From Parafrankia sp. EUN1f (GTDB lineage Bacteria; Actinomycetota; Actinomycetes; Frankiales; Frankiaceae): 38,674 nt of DNA. The stretch covers positions 1 through 38,674 of the forward strand of contig NZ_ADGX01000081.1 in the NCBI RefSeq assembly GCF_000177675.1. The letters are read 5' to 3'. Made by a program: the position numbers and the translations under genes. The notes beneath the pieces were generated by a model, which saw only the letters and a program-made list of their open reading frames with translations, was not told where the DNA came from and searched no databases. Positions 31,590-38,674 of the stretch are shown here, one piece after another. Within the stretch, counting starts at the first letter, position 1. Every line of letters begins with the position of its first letter.

Positions 31590-32215
31590 TCAGAGTGTCG
31601 AGCCGTCGAGTTGCGCGGCGAGTGCCTGGCTCGCGGCGCGAGCCCCGGGGGACCAGGCGGGAAAGCCTCCGTCCTGGTAGCGGGCGCGGGCGGCGGTTCG
31701 CATGATCTTCCCGCTGCTGGTCGTCGCGAGCTCGGACGCCCCGGTGAGCACCAGATCGCCGATCGACACCTCGTGCTCGCGAACCACCGCGGCCCGGATC
31801 GACGCCGCGACGTCGTCGGGGACGACATCCAGCGTCTCGCGGACCTCCGCGACGACGACCAGACGCTCGCCGGCAGCCGGGTCGGGAACCGCGAAGGCGG
31901 CCACCCGGCCGGCGCGCGCCGCGGGATGTGCCTGCTCCGTGGTCCTCTCGATGTCCTGCGGGTAGAGGTTGCGCCCCCTGATGATGATCATGTCTTTGAG
32001 GCGGCCGGCCACAGCAGCAGGAGTGCCACCGTGGTCCCGAGGATCGGCGCGATGTCGAACAGCAGGAAATGCCGTCGCTGCAGACGGTGCACGTTGGGAT
32101 TGCTGATGGTCTTCCGGCGTGGTTCGGTGCCGGCCCGGGCGGGCCCGGCGGCGGGCTGAGGTGCCAGCAGGGCGTTGTCGGCGCGCGCGACGGGCCTGGT
32201 GCCCTCGTCGACCAT
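31590..32215 (-). pseudogene. Decayed fusion: N-terminus of a membrane (desaturase-like) gene joined out of frame to the C-terminus of a fatty-acyl-AMP ligase
   Basis: From the ATG at 32215 a frame encodes about 68 aa with NPNVHRLQRRHFLLFD and a membrane helix (GTTVALLLLW), resembling the start of a fatty-acid desaturase-type protein (uncertain). It ends at a stop at 31990-31988. From about 32012 another frame carries the last ~140 residues of a fatty-acyl-AMP ligase: GRLKDMIIIRGRNLYPQDIE and the catalytic-Lys region ELATTSSGKIMRTAARARYQ, ending at 31590. The first ~440 residues of the ligase and the rest of the membrane protein are missing. A deletion joining two neighbouring lipid genes explains this best. 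Confidence 0.7.
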
Positions 32216-32555
32216 TCAGCTCACCAGTCCTCCGCTGGATAGACAAGAACCTGCTGGTCAGGTCAGCTATTTATAACCAGCAAACACTCGTGATGGTGTT
32301 CGCGAGCGGAGATCTTTCGTTTTTCTATCAGGGGAGTGGTGTCGCTTCTCGATGGCCGTGGAACCGGCTGGATCTGGTATCGGTGCACGACGGCGCGAGT
32401 CGTGTGACCCCGTCGCGCGAGCGGGTTACCGACTCGGAGGCTTGCTCCGGCGGACCGCAAGAAGTGGCGGCTCCAGGGCCACCGATATTGGCCTTGAGTT
32501 CCGTGCTCACCCACCGCCTGGCGATCCACCGGGGATCTCGCGCCGCGCCATGGCA

Positions 32556-32662
32556 CCATCAGTTCATGCTAATAGGGGCAGACGGGGCATAAATCCGCTT
32601 GGTAATCCGCAAGAAGTAAGGATTTCGGTTGCTGTAGCAGCCAAAATCCTCATCTCTTGCTC
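32556..32662 (-). repeat. Dispersed hairpin element, copy C (inverted)
   Basis: Reverse complement matches copies A and B across the whole core. Stem arms are 32609-32625 and 32644-32660; three stem positions are mismatched, but the inner hairpin GGTTGCT/AGCAGCC is fully paired allowing one G-U. The tail reads CCAAGCGG and CTATTAGCATGAACTG on the minus strand. Similarity to copy A continues leftward to about 32440. Confidence 0.85.
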
Positions 32663-32694
32663 GGAAGCAATGAATCCACCCGGGTCGTGATCGG

Positions 32695-32741
32695 CGTCGT
32701 GGTACTCATCAGGGTAGCTACCCTGATGAGTACTCACGACG
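32695..32741. other. 32-bp perfect palindrome within a 23-bp stem
   Basis: The arm GTACTCATCAGGGTAG (32702-32717) is exactly complementary to 32718-32733. Outside it, CGTCGTG (32695-32701) pairs with CACGACG (32735-32741), with one bulged T at 32734. Two related GGCATCCTGAYGGG repeats follow immediately (from 32741). It lies 40 bp after the stop of the minus-strand membrane gene. No T-tract follows, so it may be a terminator, an operator or a mobile-element end. Confidence 0.8.
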
Positions 32742-32780
32742 GCATCCTGATGGGTCGACGGGCATCCTGACGGGGAGTCG

Positions 32781-33485
32781 TCAGGGCCGAGAGGTGCCCA
32801 GGATCGGGTGCTTGCCGAGGCTGAGCCCGGCGAACGCGACGATCAGCCAGATCGGGCCGACGATGCCCGGGAAGCCGGCGATCGACAGCGCACCCGACAT
32901 GAACAGCACCGCGACCGGCGGGATCAGGCTGACCAGGCCCAGCCACCGCGACACCAGCCGGTCACGCAGGCCCAGCCAGGCGACCGCACCCGCGGCGACG
33001 ACGACTCCGAGGTAGCCGATGAACGGCCCGAAGTCGTTGAGCATGAAGTAGACGAACTGACCATCCGTGTTGAAGCCGTTCTCGTTGAGCCCGCCCGGCA
33101 GGTACAGCGCCAGCGCCAGCTTCCAGCCGTAGCCGAGGCTCAGCGCCGCGGCGGAAGCGGTCAGCCCGTCGGCGACCACCCGGGCGGCCACGGCGCCGCG
33201 CGCCGCGGTCACCGCCTTCGCGCGCCAGGAAGCGGCCAGAACCAGCAGGAGCGCGACGGTCGCGTAGCCGAGCGCGCCACCGAGCTGGAGCTGCCCGCGG
33301 GAGAGCTTGGCCAACGCGTCCGGCCCGACCCGGTCCGTGCCGACGTTCGGACTGGTGAACATCGTCGCGACGATGCCGAGCACCCCGGCGCCGACACCGA
33401 GCCACGTCCACCGGGCTCGGGTGGGCGTACCGGCGGCGACATCGTCGCGGTAGCCGCGGGTGACCTGCGCTGTCGTGGTTGTCAT
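32781..33485 (-). CDS. Integral membrane protein of unknown function
   Basis: A 234-aa protein with about six likely membrane segments (for example WLGVGAGVLGIVATMF, GYATVALLLVLAASW, FIGYLGVVVAAGAVAWLGL, PPVAVLFMSGALSIAG). The loop KLALALYLPGGLNENGFNTD between helices is distinctive, but I recognise no family. The ATG at 33485 has GAGGGGACGGG upstream. It is divergent from the histidine kinase, which suggests it is a target or partner of that two-component system (inference). The frame is open much further upstream without support. Confidence 0.75.
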   Translation of the reverse strand: MTTTTAQVTRGYRDDVAAGTPTRARWTWLGVGAGVLGIVATMFTSPNVGTDRVGPDALAKLSRGQLQLGGALGYATVALLLVLAASWRAKAVTAARGAVAARVVADGLTASAAALSLGYGWKLALALYLPGGLNENGFNTDGQFVYFMLNDFGPFIGYLGVVVAAGAVAWLGLRDRLVSRWLGLVSLIPPVAVLFMSGALSIAGFPGIVGPIWLIVAFAGLSLGKHPILGTSRP

Positions 33486-33592
33486 GGTGTCCCGTCCCCT
33501 CCTCGCACCGGCGGCCCGATCGCCGCCGGCGTTGTGAGGACCAGCCTCGGGCGCCCGGCGTCCCGCAAACGAGGGACAGCCGCCCCGTGCCC

Positions 33593-33684
33593 GGGACGTG
33601 CGTACGACACCGGGGACGTGCGCGCGACACCGCGCTGATCGGGCTCGCGACAGTGCGCTGACCAGGCGCGACATCGCGCCGATC
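33593..33684. repeat. Direct repeats spaced about two helical turns upstream of the histidine kinase
   Basis: A 20-bp unit (GGGACGTGCGYRCGACACCG) is tandemly duplicated at 33593-33612 and 33613-33632. A second motif, CGCGACANYGCGCYGAYC, occurs at 33623-33640, 33646-33663 and 33667-33684. The last copy ends 18 bp before the kinase ATG. Candidate binding sites for the response regulator or another protein. Confidence 0.55.
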
Positions 33685-33702
33685 TGGCGTGATGCTGGGT
33701 GC

Positions 33703-36051
33703 ATGGGGGCATCTGCGCCGGTATCCGGCACCTGGGACGGCGCGGCACCGCACCCGGTGGCGCCCCCGCTTGCGCTATCGGTCCCGCCCCGGCCTTCGTC
33801 CCCGCCCGCTCTCACGGTCCCGGCCGCTCTCACGGTCCCGGCCGCGCTCACGGTCCCGGCCGCGCTCACGGTCCCGGCCGCGCTCACGGTCCCGGCCGCG
33901 CCCGCGGTTCCGGCCGCGCCGGCGGCCACGATGACGTCCGGAGCCGTCGTGGCCTCGGTGCTCGCGGTCGGGCTGGCGCTGCAGTCCGTCCTCTGCTCGG
34001 TCGGCGCCGTGCTGCTGCACCGGTACGTCACGGCCCGGACGGCCGAGCATGTCGCGCTGGACCGGGCGGATCTGGTCCTCGCCATCGCGTTCCCGCTGGT
34101 CGCGGCCCTGGTGCTGGTCTACCAGCCGCGTAACCGGGTCGGCTGGCTGCTGCTGACGACCGCGCTGACCGGCCCGTACCTGCTGGCCACCCAGTACGCG
34201 GCGCTCGCCCTGCTGCCTGGTGCGCAGGGCATCTCCGGTGAGCAGGGGCTGCCCGCCCAGGAGGCGGCCACCTGGTTCGCGACCTGGGGCTACGTTCCGT
34301 ACCTGGTGCTGTGGGGGCTGGTGCCGGTGCTGTTCCCCGACGGCCGGCTGCCCTCCCGGCGGTGGCGGGCTCCCGTCGCCGCCACCGCCGCGGCCATCGG
34401 ATGCCATCTGATCGCCCGGATGTTCTGCCCGACCCAGCTGGACGTGTCCTCGCTGCTGAGCAACCCGTACGGTCTGGAGTCCGCGACCGGGCTGCGCTAC
34501 GTCACGATGATCACCTCCCTGGCGGTCATCTTCGGCGGCGGGCTGCTCGGGCTGCTGGCGGTCGTGACGCGGCTGCGCCGGTCCACCGGCGTCGAGCGGG
34601 CCCGGCTGCAGTGGCTGGTGCTCGGGGTCGCCTGCCTGCTCGGCGCGACCCTGCTGGGCGCGCTCCCGCACGGCCCGGACGGGCAGGCCACCGGCATGGA
34701 TGTCGGGATGGTGCTGCTGGTCGCCGCCATCGGCGTCGGCGCCGTCCGCCATCGGCTGTTCGACATCGGGACGGCGCTCAGCCGGATGCTGGTGTACGGC
34801 CTGCTCACCGCGTTCCTGCTGCTGGCCTATGCGGCGACGGTCGCCGGCGCGGGCGCGCTGGTGCCGGGGCGGCGGATCGCCTACGGCGTGCTCGCGGTCG
34901 CGGCGCTCGTCGCGGCGGCGGCCCGCGACCAGCTGCAGCGCCTCGTCGACCGGCTGCTGTTCGGCGCGGCCCGTGACCCGTACGCGGTGCTCGCCGTCCT
35001 GCGTGGCCGGCTCGACCTGGCCACCGGTCCGGTGGACGCGCTCTCCCAGCTCACGGACGGGGTGCGGGAGGCTCTGAAGGTGCCTTACGCGGCAATCGAG
35101 GGCAGCGACGAACGGCTGCCGACGATCGAGTCCGGAACGCCGGTCGGCTGGCTTGAGCGGATGCCTGTGCCCGCCAGGACCGGACGCGGGCGGGCCGGCA
35201 CCCTGCTGGTGGGCCGCCGCCACCCGGCCGACCAGTTCACCGAGACGGAACGGGCGATGCTCGACGACATCGCCCGGAGGGCCGGCGACCTGCTCGACGC
35301 GGCGAGCACGCAGCATGACCTGCGGCGCAGCCGGGAGCGGCTGGTCACCGCGCGCGAGGAGGAGCGCCGCAGGCTGCGCCGAGACCTGCATGACGGCGTC
35401 GGCCCCCAGCTCGCCGCGATGGCGATGCAGCTGGACGTCATCGTCGCGGGCCTGGCGGAGCGGGCCGACCCCGCGGCTGACCGCGCCGCCCTGGTCCGTG
35501 ACCGGCTGCGCGGCACCGTGCGCGAGATCCGGCACATCGTCGAGGATCTGCGCCCGCCCGCGCTCGACGAGGGCGGGCTGGCGGTCGCCCTGACGCAGGC
35601 CGTCGCGCCGTTCGCGCCGGTCGTGACCCTGGACGCACCGGCCGAGCTGGCGGCGCTCGTTCTGCCGGCCGCGACCGAGGTCGCCGCGTACCGGATCGTG
35701 GCGGAGGCGGCGACGAACGCGGTCCGTCACTCGGGCTGCGAGCGGTGCGTCGTCCGGGTCCGGGCCGAGCCGCCGTGGCTGCTGGTCGAGGTGAGCGACG
35801 ACGGCGGTGGCCTGGCTGCCGACGCGGTCCCGGGAATCGGGCTGCGCAGCATCCGGGAGCGGGCGAGCGAGGTGGGCGGCCGCCTGGAGGTCCTCGACGC
35901 CCGATCCGTCCGCCCCACCGGCGGGATCGAGCCCAGCGCGATCGAGCCCAGCGCGATCGAGCGGGCCGGGATTGAGCGCGGCGGGACCGGCGCGGGCAGC
36001 GGCACGCTGGTTCGGGCGCGGCTACCGCTGCGGGAAGGCGGCCCGGCGTGA
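33703..36051 (+). CDS. NarL-type sensor histidine kinase (HisKA_3) with repeat-rich N-terminus
   Basis: A membrane sensor kinase of about 782 aa. The N-terminus carries five 18-bp units giving ALTVPA (33808-33897), then several membrane helices starting at VVASVLAVGLALQSVL, a GAF-like region, and the HisKA_3 domain with His563 in RRDLHDGVGPQLAAMA. The HATPase has AYRIVAEAATNAVRHSG (N box) and VSDDGGGL (G1). A 15-bp repeat (35926-35985; IEPSA units) sits inside the ATPase G2 loop before GTLVRARLPL. The start at 33703 is uncertain; 33931 (MTSGAVV) would remove the repeat tail. It overlaps the response regulator by 4 bases. Confidence 0.88.
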   Translation: MGASAPVSGTWDGAAPHPVAPPLALSVPPRPSSPPALTVPAALTVPAALTVPAALTVPAALTVPAAPAVPAAPAATMTSGAVVASVLAVGLALQSVLCSVGAVLLHRYVTARTAEHVALDRADLVLAIAFPLVAALVLVYQPRNRVGWLLLTTALTGPYLLATQYAALALLPGAQGISGEQGLPAQEAATWFATWGYVPYLVLWGLVPVLFPDGRLPSRRWRAPVAATAAAIGCHLIARMFCPTQLDVSSLLSNPYGLESATGLRYVTMITSLAVIFGGGLLGLLAVVTRLRRSTGVERARLQWLVLGVACLLGATLLGALPHGPDGQATGMDVGMVLLVAAIGVGAVRHRLFDIGTALSRMLVYGLLTAFLLLAYAATVAGAGALVPGRRIAYGVLAVAALVAAAARDQLQRLVDRLLFGAARDPYAVLAVLRGRLDLATGPVDALSQLTDGVREALKVPYAAIEGSDERLPTIESGTPVGWLERMPVPARTGRGRAGTLLVGRRHPADQFTETERAMLDDIARRAGDLLDAASTQHDLRRSRERLVTAREEERRRLRRDLHDGVGPQLAAMAMQLDVIVAGLAERADPAADRAALVRDRLRGTVREIRHIVEDLRPPALDEGGLAVALTQAVAPFAPVVTLDAPAELAALVLPAATEVAAYRIVAEAATNAVRHSGCERCVVRVRAEPPWLLVEVSDDGGGLAADAVPGIGLRSIRERASEVGGRLEVLDARSVRPTGGIEPSAIEPSAIERAGIERGGTGAGSGTLVRARLPLREGGPA

Positions 36052-36692
36052 CATCCCTGCGCGTCGTGATCGCCGATGATCACGAGCTGTTCCGGGACGG
36101 GCTGCGCGGCCTGCTGGCCGACCTGGGCGCGACCGTGGTCGCTGAGACGGCGGACGGCAACGCCGCGCTGGCGGCGGTGCTGCTGCACCGGCCCGACGTG
36201 GTGCTCATGGACCTGCGCATGCCGGGCCTGGGTGGCATCGAGGCCACCGCGCGCATCGGCGAGCAGGTGCCCGGGACGTCCGTCCTGGTCCTGACGATGA
36301 GCGAGGACACCGCCTCCCTGCAGGCGGCCCTGCAGGCGGGGGCGCGCGGCTACCTGCTGAAGGAGTCGTCGAAGGCGGACGTCGCGCGAGCGTTGGAGGC
36401 GGTGGCACGCGGTGAGCTGGTCATCGGACCGGGGATCGCCGACAAGGTGCGCCACGCCGTCGGCGGGCTCTCACCGCGGATCTTCCCCCAGCTGACGGAC
36501 GCCGAGATCCGGGTGCTGGACCTCGTCGCGGACGGCCTCGCCAACGGGCAGATCGCCGCCCGGCTGTCCCTCTCCGAGAAGACGGTGCGCAACCGGATCT
36601 CGACGATCCTCACCAAGCTCGAGGCGGCGACCCGCACCGAGGTGATCCTGCGGGCCCGCGACGCCGGCTTCGGATCCGGTACCGCCGAGTAG
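36048..36692 (+). CDS. NarL/FixJ-family response regulator
   Basis: A 214-aa regulator. The receiver has the acidic pocket DDHE (10-13), phosphoacceptor Asp55 in VLMDLRMPG, Thr in VLTMSED and Lys in GYLLKESS. The LuxR-type helix-turn-helix is LTDAEIRVLDLVADGLANGQIAARL followed by SEKTVRNRISTILTKL. The GTG start (GTGA) overlaps the kinase stop, so the pair is coupled. Targets may include the divergent membrane gene or its own promoter. Confidence 0.95.
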   Translation: MTSLRVVIADDHELFRDGLRGLLADLGATVVAETADGNAALAAVLLHRPDVVLMDLRMPGLGGIEATARIGEQVPGTSVLVLTMSEDTASLQAALQAGARGYLLKESSKADVARALEAVARGELVIGPGIADKVRHAVGGLSPRIFPQLTDAEIRVLDLVADGLANGQIAARLSLSEKTVRNRISTILTKLEAATRTEVILRARDAGFGSGTAE

Positions 36693-36744
36693 CGGCCCGA
36701 TACGTCGGCATCGACGGGAGCACCGCATCCCGCATCCTGGATCA

Positions 36745-36762
36745 CTCGCCGGGGCGGGCGAG
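36745..36762. terminator. Stem-loop between convergent response regulator and epoxide hydrolase
   Basis: CTCGCC (36745-36750) and GGCGAG (36757-36762) pair with a 6-base loop in the 75-bp gap. No T-tract on either side. Confidence 0.4.
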
Positions 36763-36767
36763 GCAGA

Positions 36768-38015
36768 TCACCTCGTCGTGCTTGTGCGTTCCGTCTGCCG
36801 GACGAACTCGGCCAGGTCCACCGCGAAGATGTCGGGGACCTCGATGGCCGGGAAGTGCCCCCCGCGTGGGGGCTCGGTGAATCGCACCAGGTTCCGTGAA
36901 CGCGCGACGAAGCTCGCCGGTGGGGTCACGACCCGCGGGTCCGGGAAAGCCGCGAACGCGGAGGGCACCTCGATGGCGCGGCCGGGCGGGAGCGTGATCG
37001 GGTCGGTGAAGAGCTCCGAGTAGGCCACCAGCGAGCTGGTGACGCTGCCCGATACGAGATAGATCATCATTTCGGTGATGATGTCGTCAGTGGTCAGCGC
37101 CGGTCCGCTGCCGGTGGCGGCGGGGTCGCTCCACAGGTGGAACTTCTCCAGCACCCACGCGGCGAAACCGGCCGGGCTGTCCGCCAGGGCTGGTGCCAGC
37201 GTGAGCGGCGCCGTCAGCTGCAGCAGGAAGTAGGCGCCCAGGGGACCGGTGTTCAGGTCACGTTCCCGTTGGGTGAACGCGGTCTCGTCGGCTGACGGGT
37301 CCGCGACGCCGGTCAGGCCGCTTCCCAGGGGCGCACCGTCGTGGCGAACGCCGAGGAGGGTGGTGTGCAGCCCGGCGCAGTGGCCCGGATGATCGAAGGC
37401 CATCCATTCGGCGATCGGCGCACCCTGATCCCCGCCGTGGACGTAGTACCTGGTCTCCCCGAGAACCTCGGTGAGCAGCCGGTGGAGGAGATGCCCGGCT
37501 GACCGGACACCGAGCGGGGCTGCGGCGAGCGTGGAGAAGCCGTATCCGGGCAGTGACGGGACAACGACGGTCAGCCCGTCCTCTGGATCACCGCCAACGG
37601 TTTCCGGATGGGCGAGCCTGCGGATCACCGCGCGGAAGGTCGCGAACGAGCTGGGCCATCCGTGCAGCAGCAGCACTGTCGGGGGAGCCGTTCCGGAACC
37701 GGGCTCCCGCAGGACATGCAGCTCGAGACCGTCCACGGCGGCGGTGAACTGCTCGAAGGCGTTGAGCTCGTGTTCGTGCTGTCGCCAGTCGTAGTCGGTG
37801 AGCCAGTACCGGATTAGCGCCTCGAGCGTCGTCGGGTCGGTTCCGGACCGCCAGCCGGGCTGCCAGCCGGGCCGTTTCGAGGAGGCCGTCGGGTCGAACT
37901 CGGCGAGGCGCTGCCGGATCCGCTCCAGCGAGTCCTCCGGTGTGTTGATCCGGAACGGCGTCACCCGTCCCGGCGGCACTTCCGGTTCCCGTCCAGCCCG
38001 CTCGCCTGTCCGCAT
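36768..38015 (-). CDS. Epoxide hydrolase, EHN-domain alpha/beta-hydrolase (second copy)
   Basis: A 415-aa enzyme. The EHN domain starts at RVTPFRINTPEDSLERIRQRL and has YDWRQHEHELN; HGWPSS gives the oxyanion region, the nucleophile is Asp196 in HGGDQGAP, and the catalytic His is in RGGHFPAIEVPD. Longer than the copy at 215 by a loop after the nucleophile and by an N-terminal extension, so it belongs to a different subgroup with different substrates. The ATG at 38015 follows GGAAGGGG. It is divergent from the CGNR regulator. Confidence 0.92.
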   Translation of the reverse strand: MRTGERAGREPEVPPGRVTPFRINTPEDSLERIRQRLAEFDPTASSKRPGWQPGWRSGTDPTTLEALIRYWLTDYDWRQHEHELNAFEQFTAAVDGLELHVLREPGSGTAPPTVLLLHGWPSSFATFRAVIRRLAHPETVGGDPEDGLTVVVPSLPGYGFSTLAAAPLGVRSAGHLLHRLLTEVLGETRYYVHGGDQGAPIAEWMAFDHPGHCAGLHTTLLGVRHDGAPLGSGLTGVADPSADETAFTQRERDLNTGPLGAYFLLQLTAPLTLAPALADSPAGFAAWVLEKFHLWSDPAATGSGPALTTDDIITEMMIYLVSGSVTSSLVAYSELFTDPITLPPGRAIEVPSAFAAFPDPRVVTPPASFVARSRNLVRFTEPPRGGHFPAIEVPDIFAVDLAEFVRQTERTSTTR

Positions 38016-38059
38016 CCCTGCCCCTTCCGTCGGGCGATCTCCAGGTCATCGCCACCTTC

Positions 38060-38093
38060 ATCGACACCACTTATAGCATTTAATAGTGTCGAT
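38060..38093. promoter_or_regulatory. Operator-like inverted repeat between epoxide hydrolase and CGNR gene
   Basis: ATCGACAC (38060-38067) and GTGTCGAT (38086-38093) pair perfectly across an AT-rich 18-base centre containing TATAG and TTTAAT, which can supply -10 boxes in both directions. Probably the binding site of the CGNR regulator. Confidence 0.6.
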
Positions 38094-38121
38094 GGGTGCT
38101 GGGTGGTTCACTGGTGGGGAC

Positions 38122-38674
38122 ATGGACCCCTCGGACCCCTCGAACCCCTCGGACGCCTGGTCGTCGCACTGCGGTGCGCCGCCGTCGCTGCAGGCCCTGG
38201 GCGCGTTCCTCAACTCTGTGGACGAGCGGACGTTCGGCGTCTACCAGCCGCGCGAGGAGCTTGCGGATCCCGAGGCCCTGAGCCGTTGGCTCGCGGCTCG
38301 CGGTCTGGCGCCCGAGGGAGCGCCCACGGGCGAGACCGAGCTCGCGGACGCACTGCGCCTGCGCGCGGCGCTTCGGGGTGCCGCCGCGGCCAACCAGCGG
38401 ACCCCGCAACCACCGCCGCGGGACGCCGTTCTGGGCGACGTGGCCGATCGCCTCGCGCTGCGGGTCCGGGTGAGTCCCGACGGCGTCGATCTCGAACCCG
38501 CCGGAGGCGGCGAGGTCGCTCAGGCGCTGGCGCGCCTCGCGGCCGCCGCGGTCCTGGCGACCGCGAACGGCACCTGGCAGCGAGTGAAGATGTGCGCGGC
38601 GCCGGACTGCCGGGTTGTCTTCTATGACGGATCGAAGCCCCGGACCGGGCGCTGGTGCGCGACCGCCGTCTGCG
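38122..38674 (+). CDS. CGNR zinc-finger regulator (ABATE domain), truncated by the window edge
   Basis: The frame from the ATG at 38122 (preceded by GGTGGGGA) runs off the window. An N-terminal DPSDPSNPSD repeat (9-bp units) precedes the ABATE-like helical domain (LQALGAFLNSVDERTFG, LADALRLRAALRGAAAANQRTP), and the C-terminus reads MCAAPDCRVVFYDGSKPRTG then RWCATAVC, the zinc-finger motif cut just before CGNR. An in-frame ATG at 38092 would extend it over the palindrome. Family members are putative stress-type transcription regulators; this one likely controls the divergent epoxide hydrolase. Confidence 0.85.
   Translation, partial: MDPSDPSNPSDAWSSHCGAPPSLQALGAFLNSVDERTFGVYQPREELADPEALSRWLAARGLAPEGAPTGETELADALRLRAALRGAAAANQRTPQPPPRDAVLGDVADRLALRVRVSPDGVDLEPAGGGEVAQALARLAAAAVLATANGTWQRVKMCAAPDCRVVFYDGSKPRTGRWCATAVC

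Larger units (their letters stand above)
32216..32780. other. Gene-free region with repeat copy C and a long palindrome
   Basis: About 565 bp with no supported gene. It contains the inverted copy C of the dispersed element with an extension reaching about 32440 (including a second GCAAGAAGTGG at 32459-32469), an AT-rich TATTTATAA stretch near 32269 and the 32-bp palindrome at 32702-32733. The open frames crossing it are explained by GC content. Confidence 0.5.

Noticed and set aside
32352-32690. 112-aa open frame across repeat copy C as an ordinary gene
   Set aside because: No ribosome site, and its C-terminal part is the repeat itself; noted only as a low-interest coding possibility.
1-38674. 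tRNA, rRNA, integrase, transposase or phage genes
   Set aside because: Looked for on both strands and none recognised; mobile-element origin of the region therefore remains indirect.

Overview
The window is high-GC DNA with actinomycete gene content and style: F420-type oxidoreductase families, a DUF3558 lipoprotein, paired ECF42 sigma factor and DGPF modules, a CGNR zinc-finger regulator, a fatty-acyl-AMP-ligase remnant, frequent GTG starts and possible leaderless promoters. A Frankia-like soil actinomycete is my best guess. This is inferred from style and gene content; no rRNA or other marker gene is present. I saw no tRNA, rRNA, CRISPR array, transposase or phage gene.

Layout. 1-7.5 kb holds small divergent regulator/enzyme pairs: MarR with an epoxide hydrolase, HxlR with an F420/NADP-type reductase, TetR with a SnoaL-like protein, and MerR with an LLM-class oxidoreductase. 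It also carries a Clp-N protein, a PhyH dioxygenase and a VOC protein with a switch-like leader. 7.5-9.6 kb is ECF42 module 1 (DGPF protein, then sigma factor), split by a dispersed repeat. 9.6-13.7 kb has an ArsR/SRPBCC operon, a methyltransferase, and a MarR with an MFS exporter. 13.8-18 kb has TetR with a quinone-reductase-like enzyme, a lipoprotein, and PadR with an SDR that lacks catalytic residues. 18-21.6 kb is an aldehyde dehydrogenase/DUF779 pair with a divergent GAF-domain activator. 21.8-25.8 kb has HxlR with an MDR oxidoreductase, ECF42 module 2 and a normal SDR. 25.9-28.5 kb has a PaaK-like adenylate-forming enzyme and a PadR/membrane-protein operon. 28.9-31.5 kb is a large PKD-domain exported protein. 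31.6-32.2 kb is a decayed lipid-gene fusion. 32.7-36.7 kb has a long perfect palindrome, a membrane protein and a histidine kinase/response regulator pair. 36.8-38.7 kb is a second epoxide hydrolase divergent from a CGNR regulator cut by the window edge.

The region reads as an accessory redox and detoxification neighbourhood built from many independently regulated one- or two-gene modules, most with a visible palindromic operator in the divergent intergenic gap. The most unusual signals are: a dispersed element of about 105 bp with a long hairpin, present three times, one copy wedged into an otherwise tightly coupled sigma-factor operon; two complete ECF42 modules, each with a matching TGTCRA-17-CGWC promoter; a perfect 32-bp palindrome; an SDR missing catalytic Ser and Tyr; and in-frame tandem repeats in about ten unrelated proteins.
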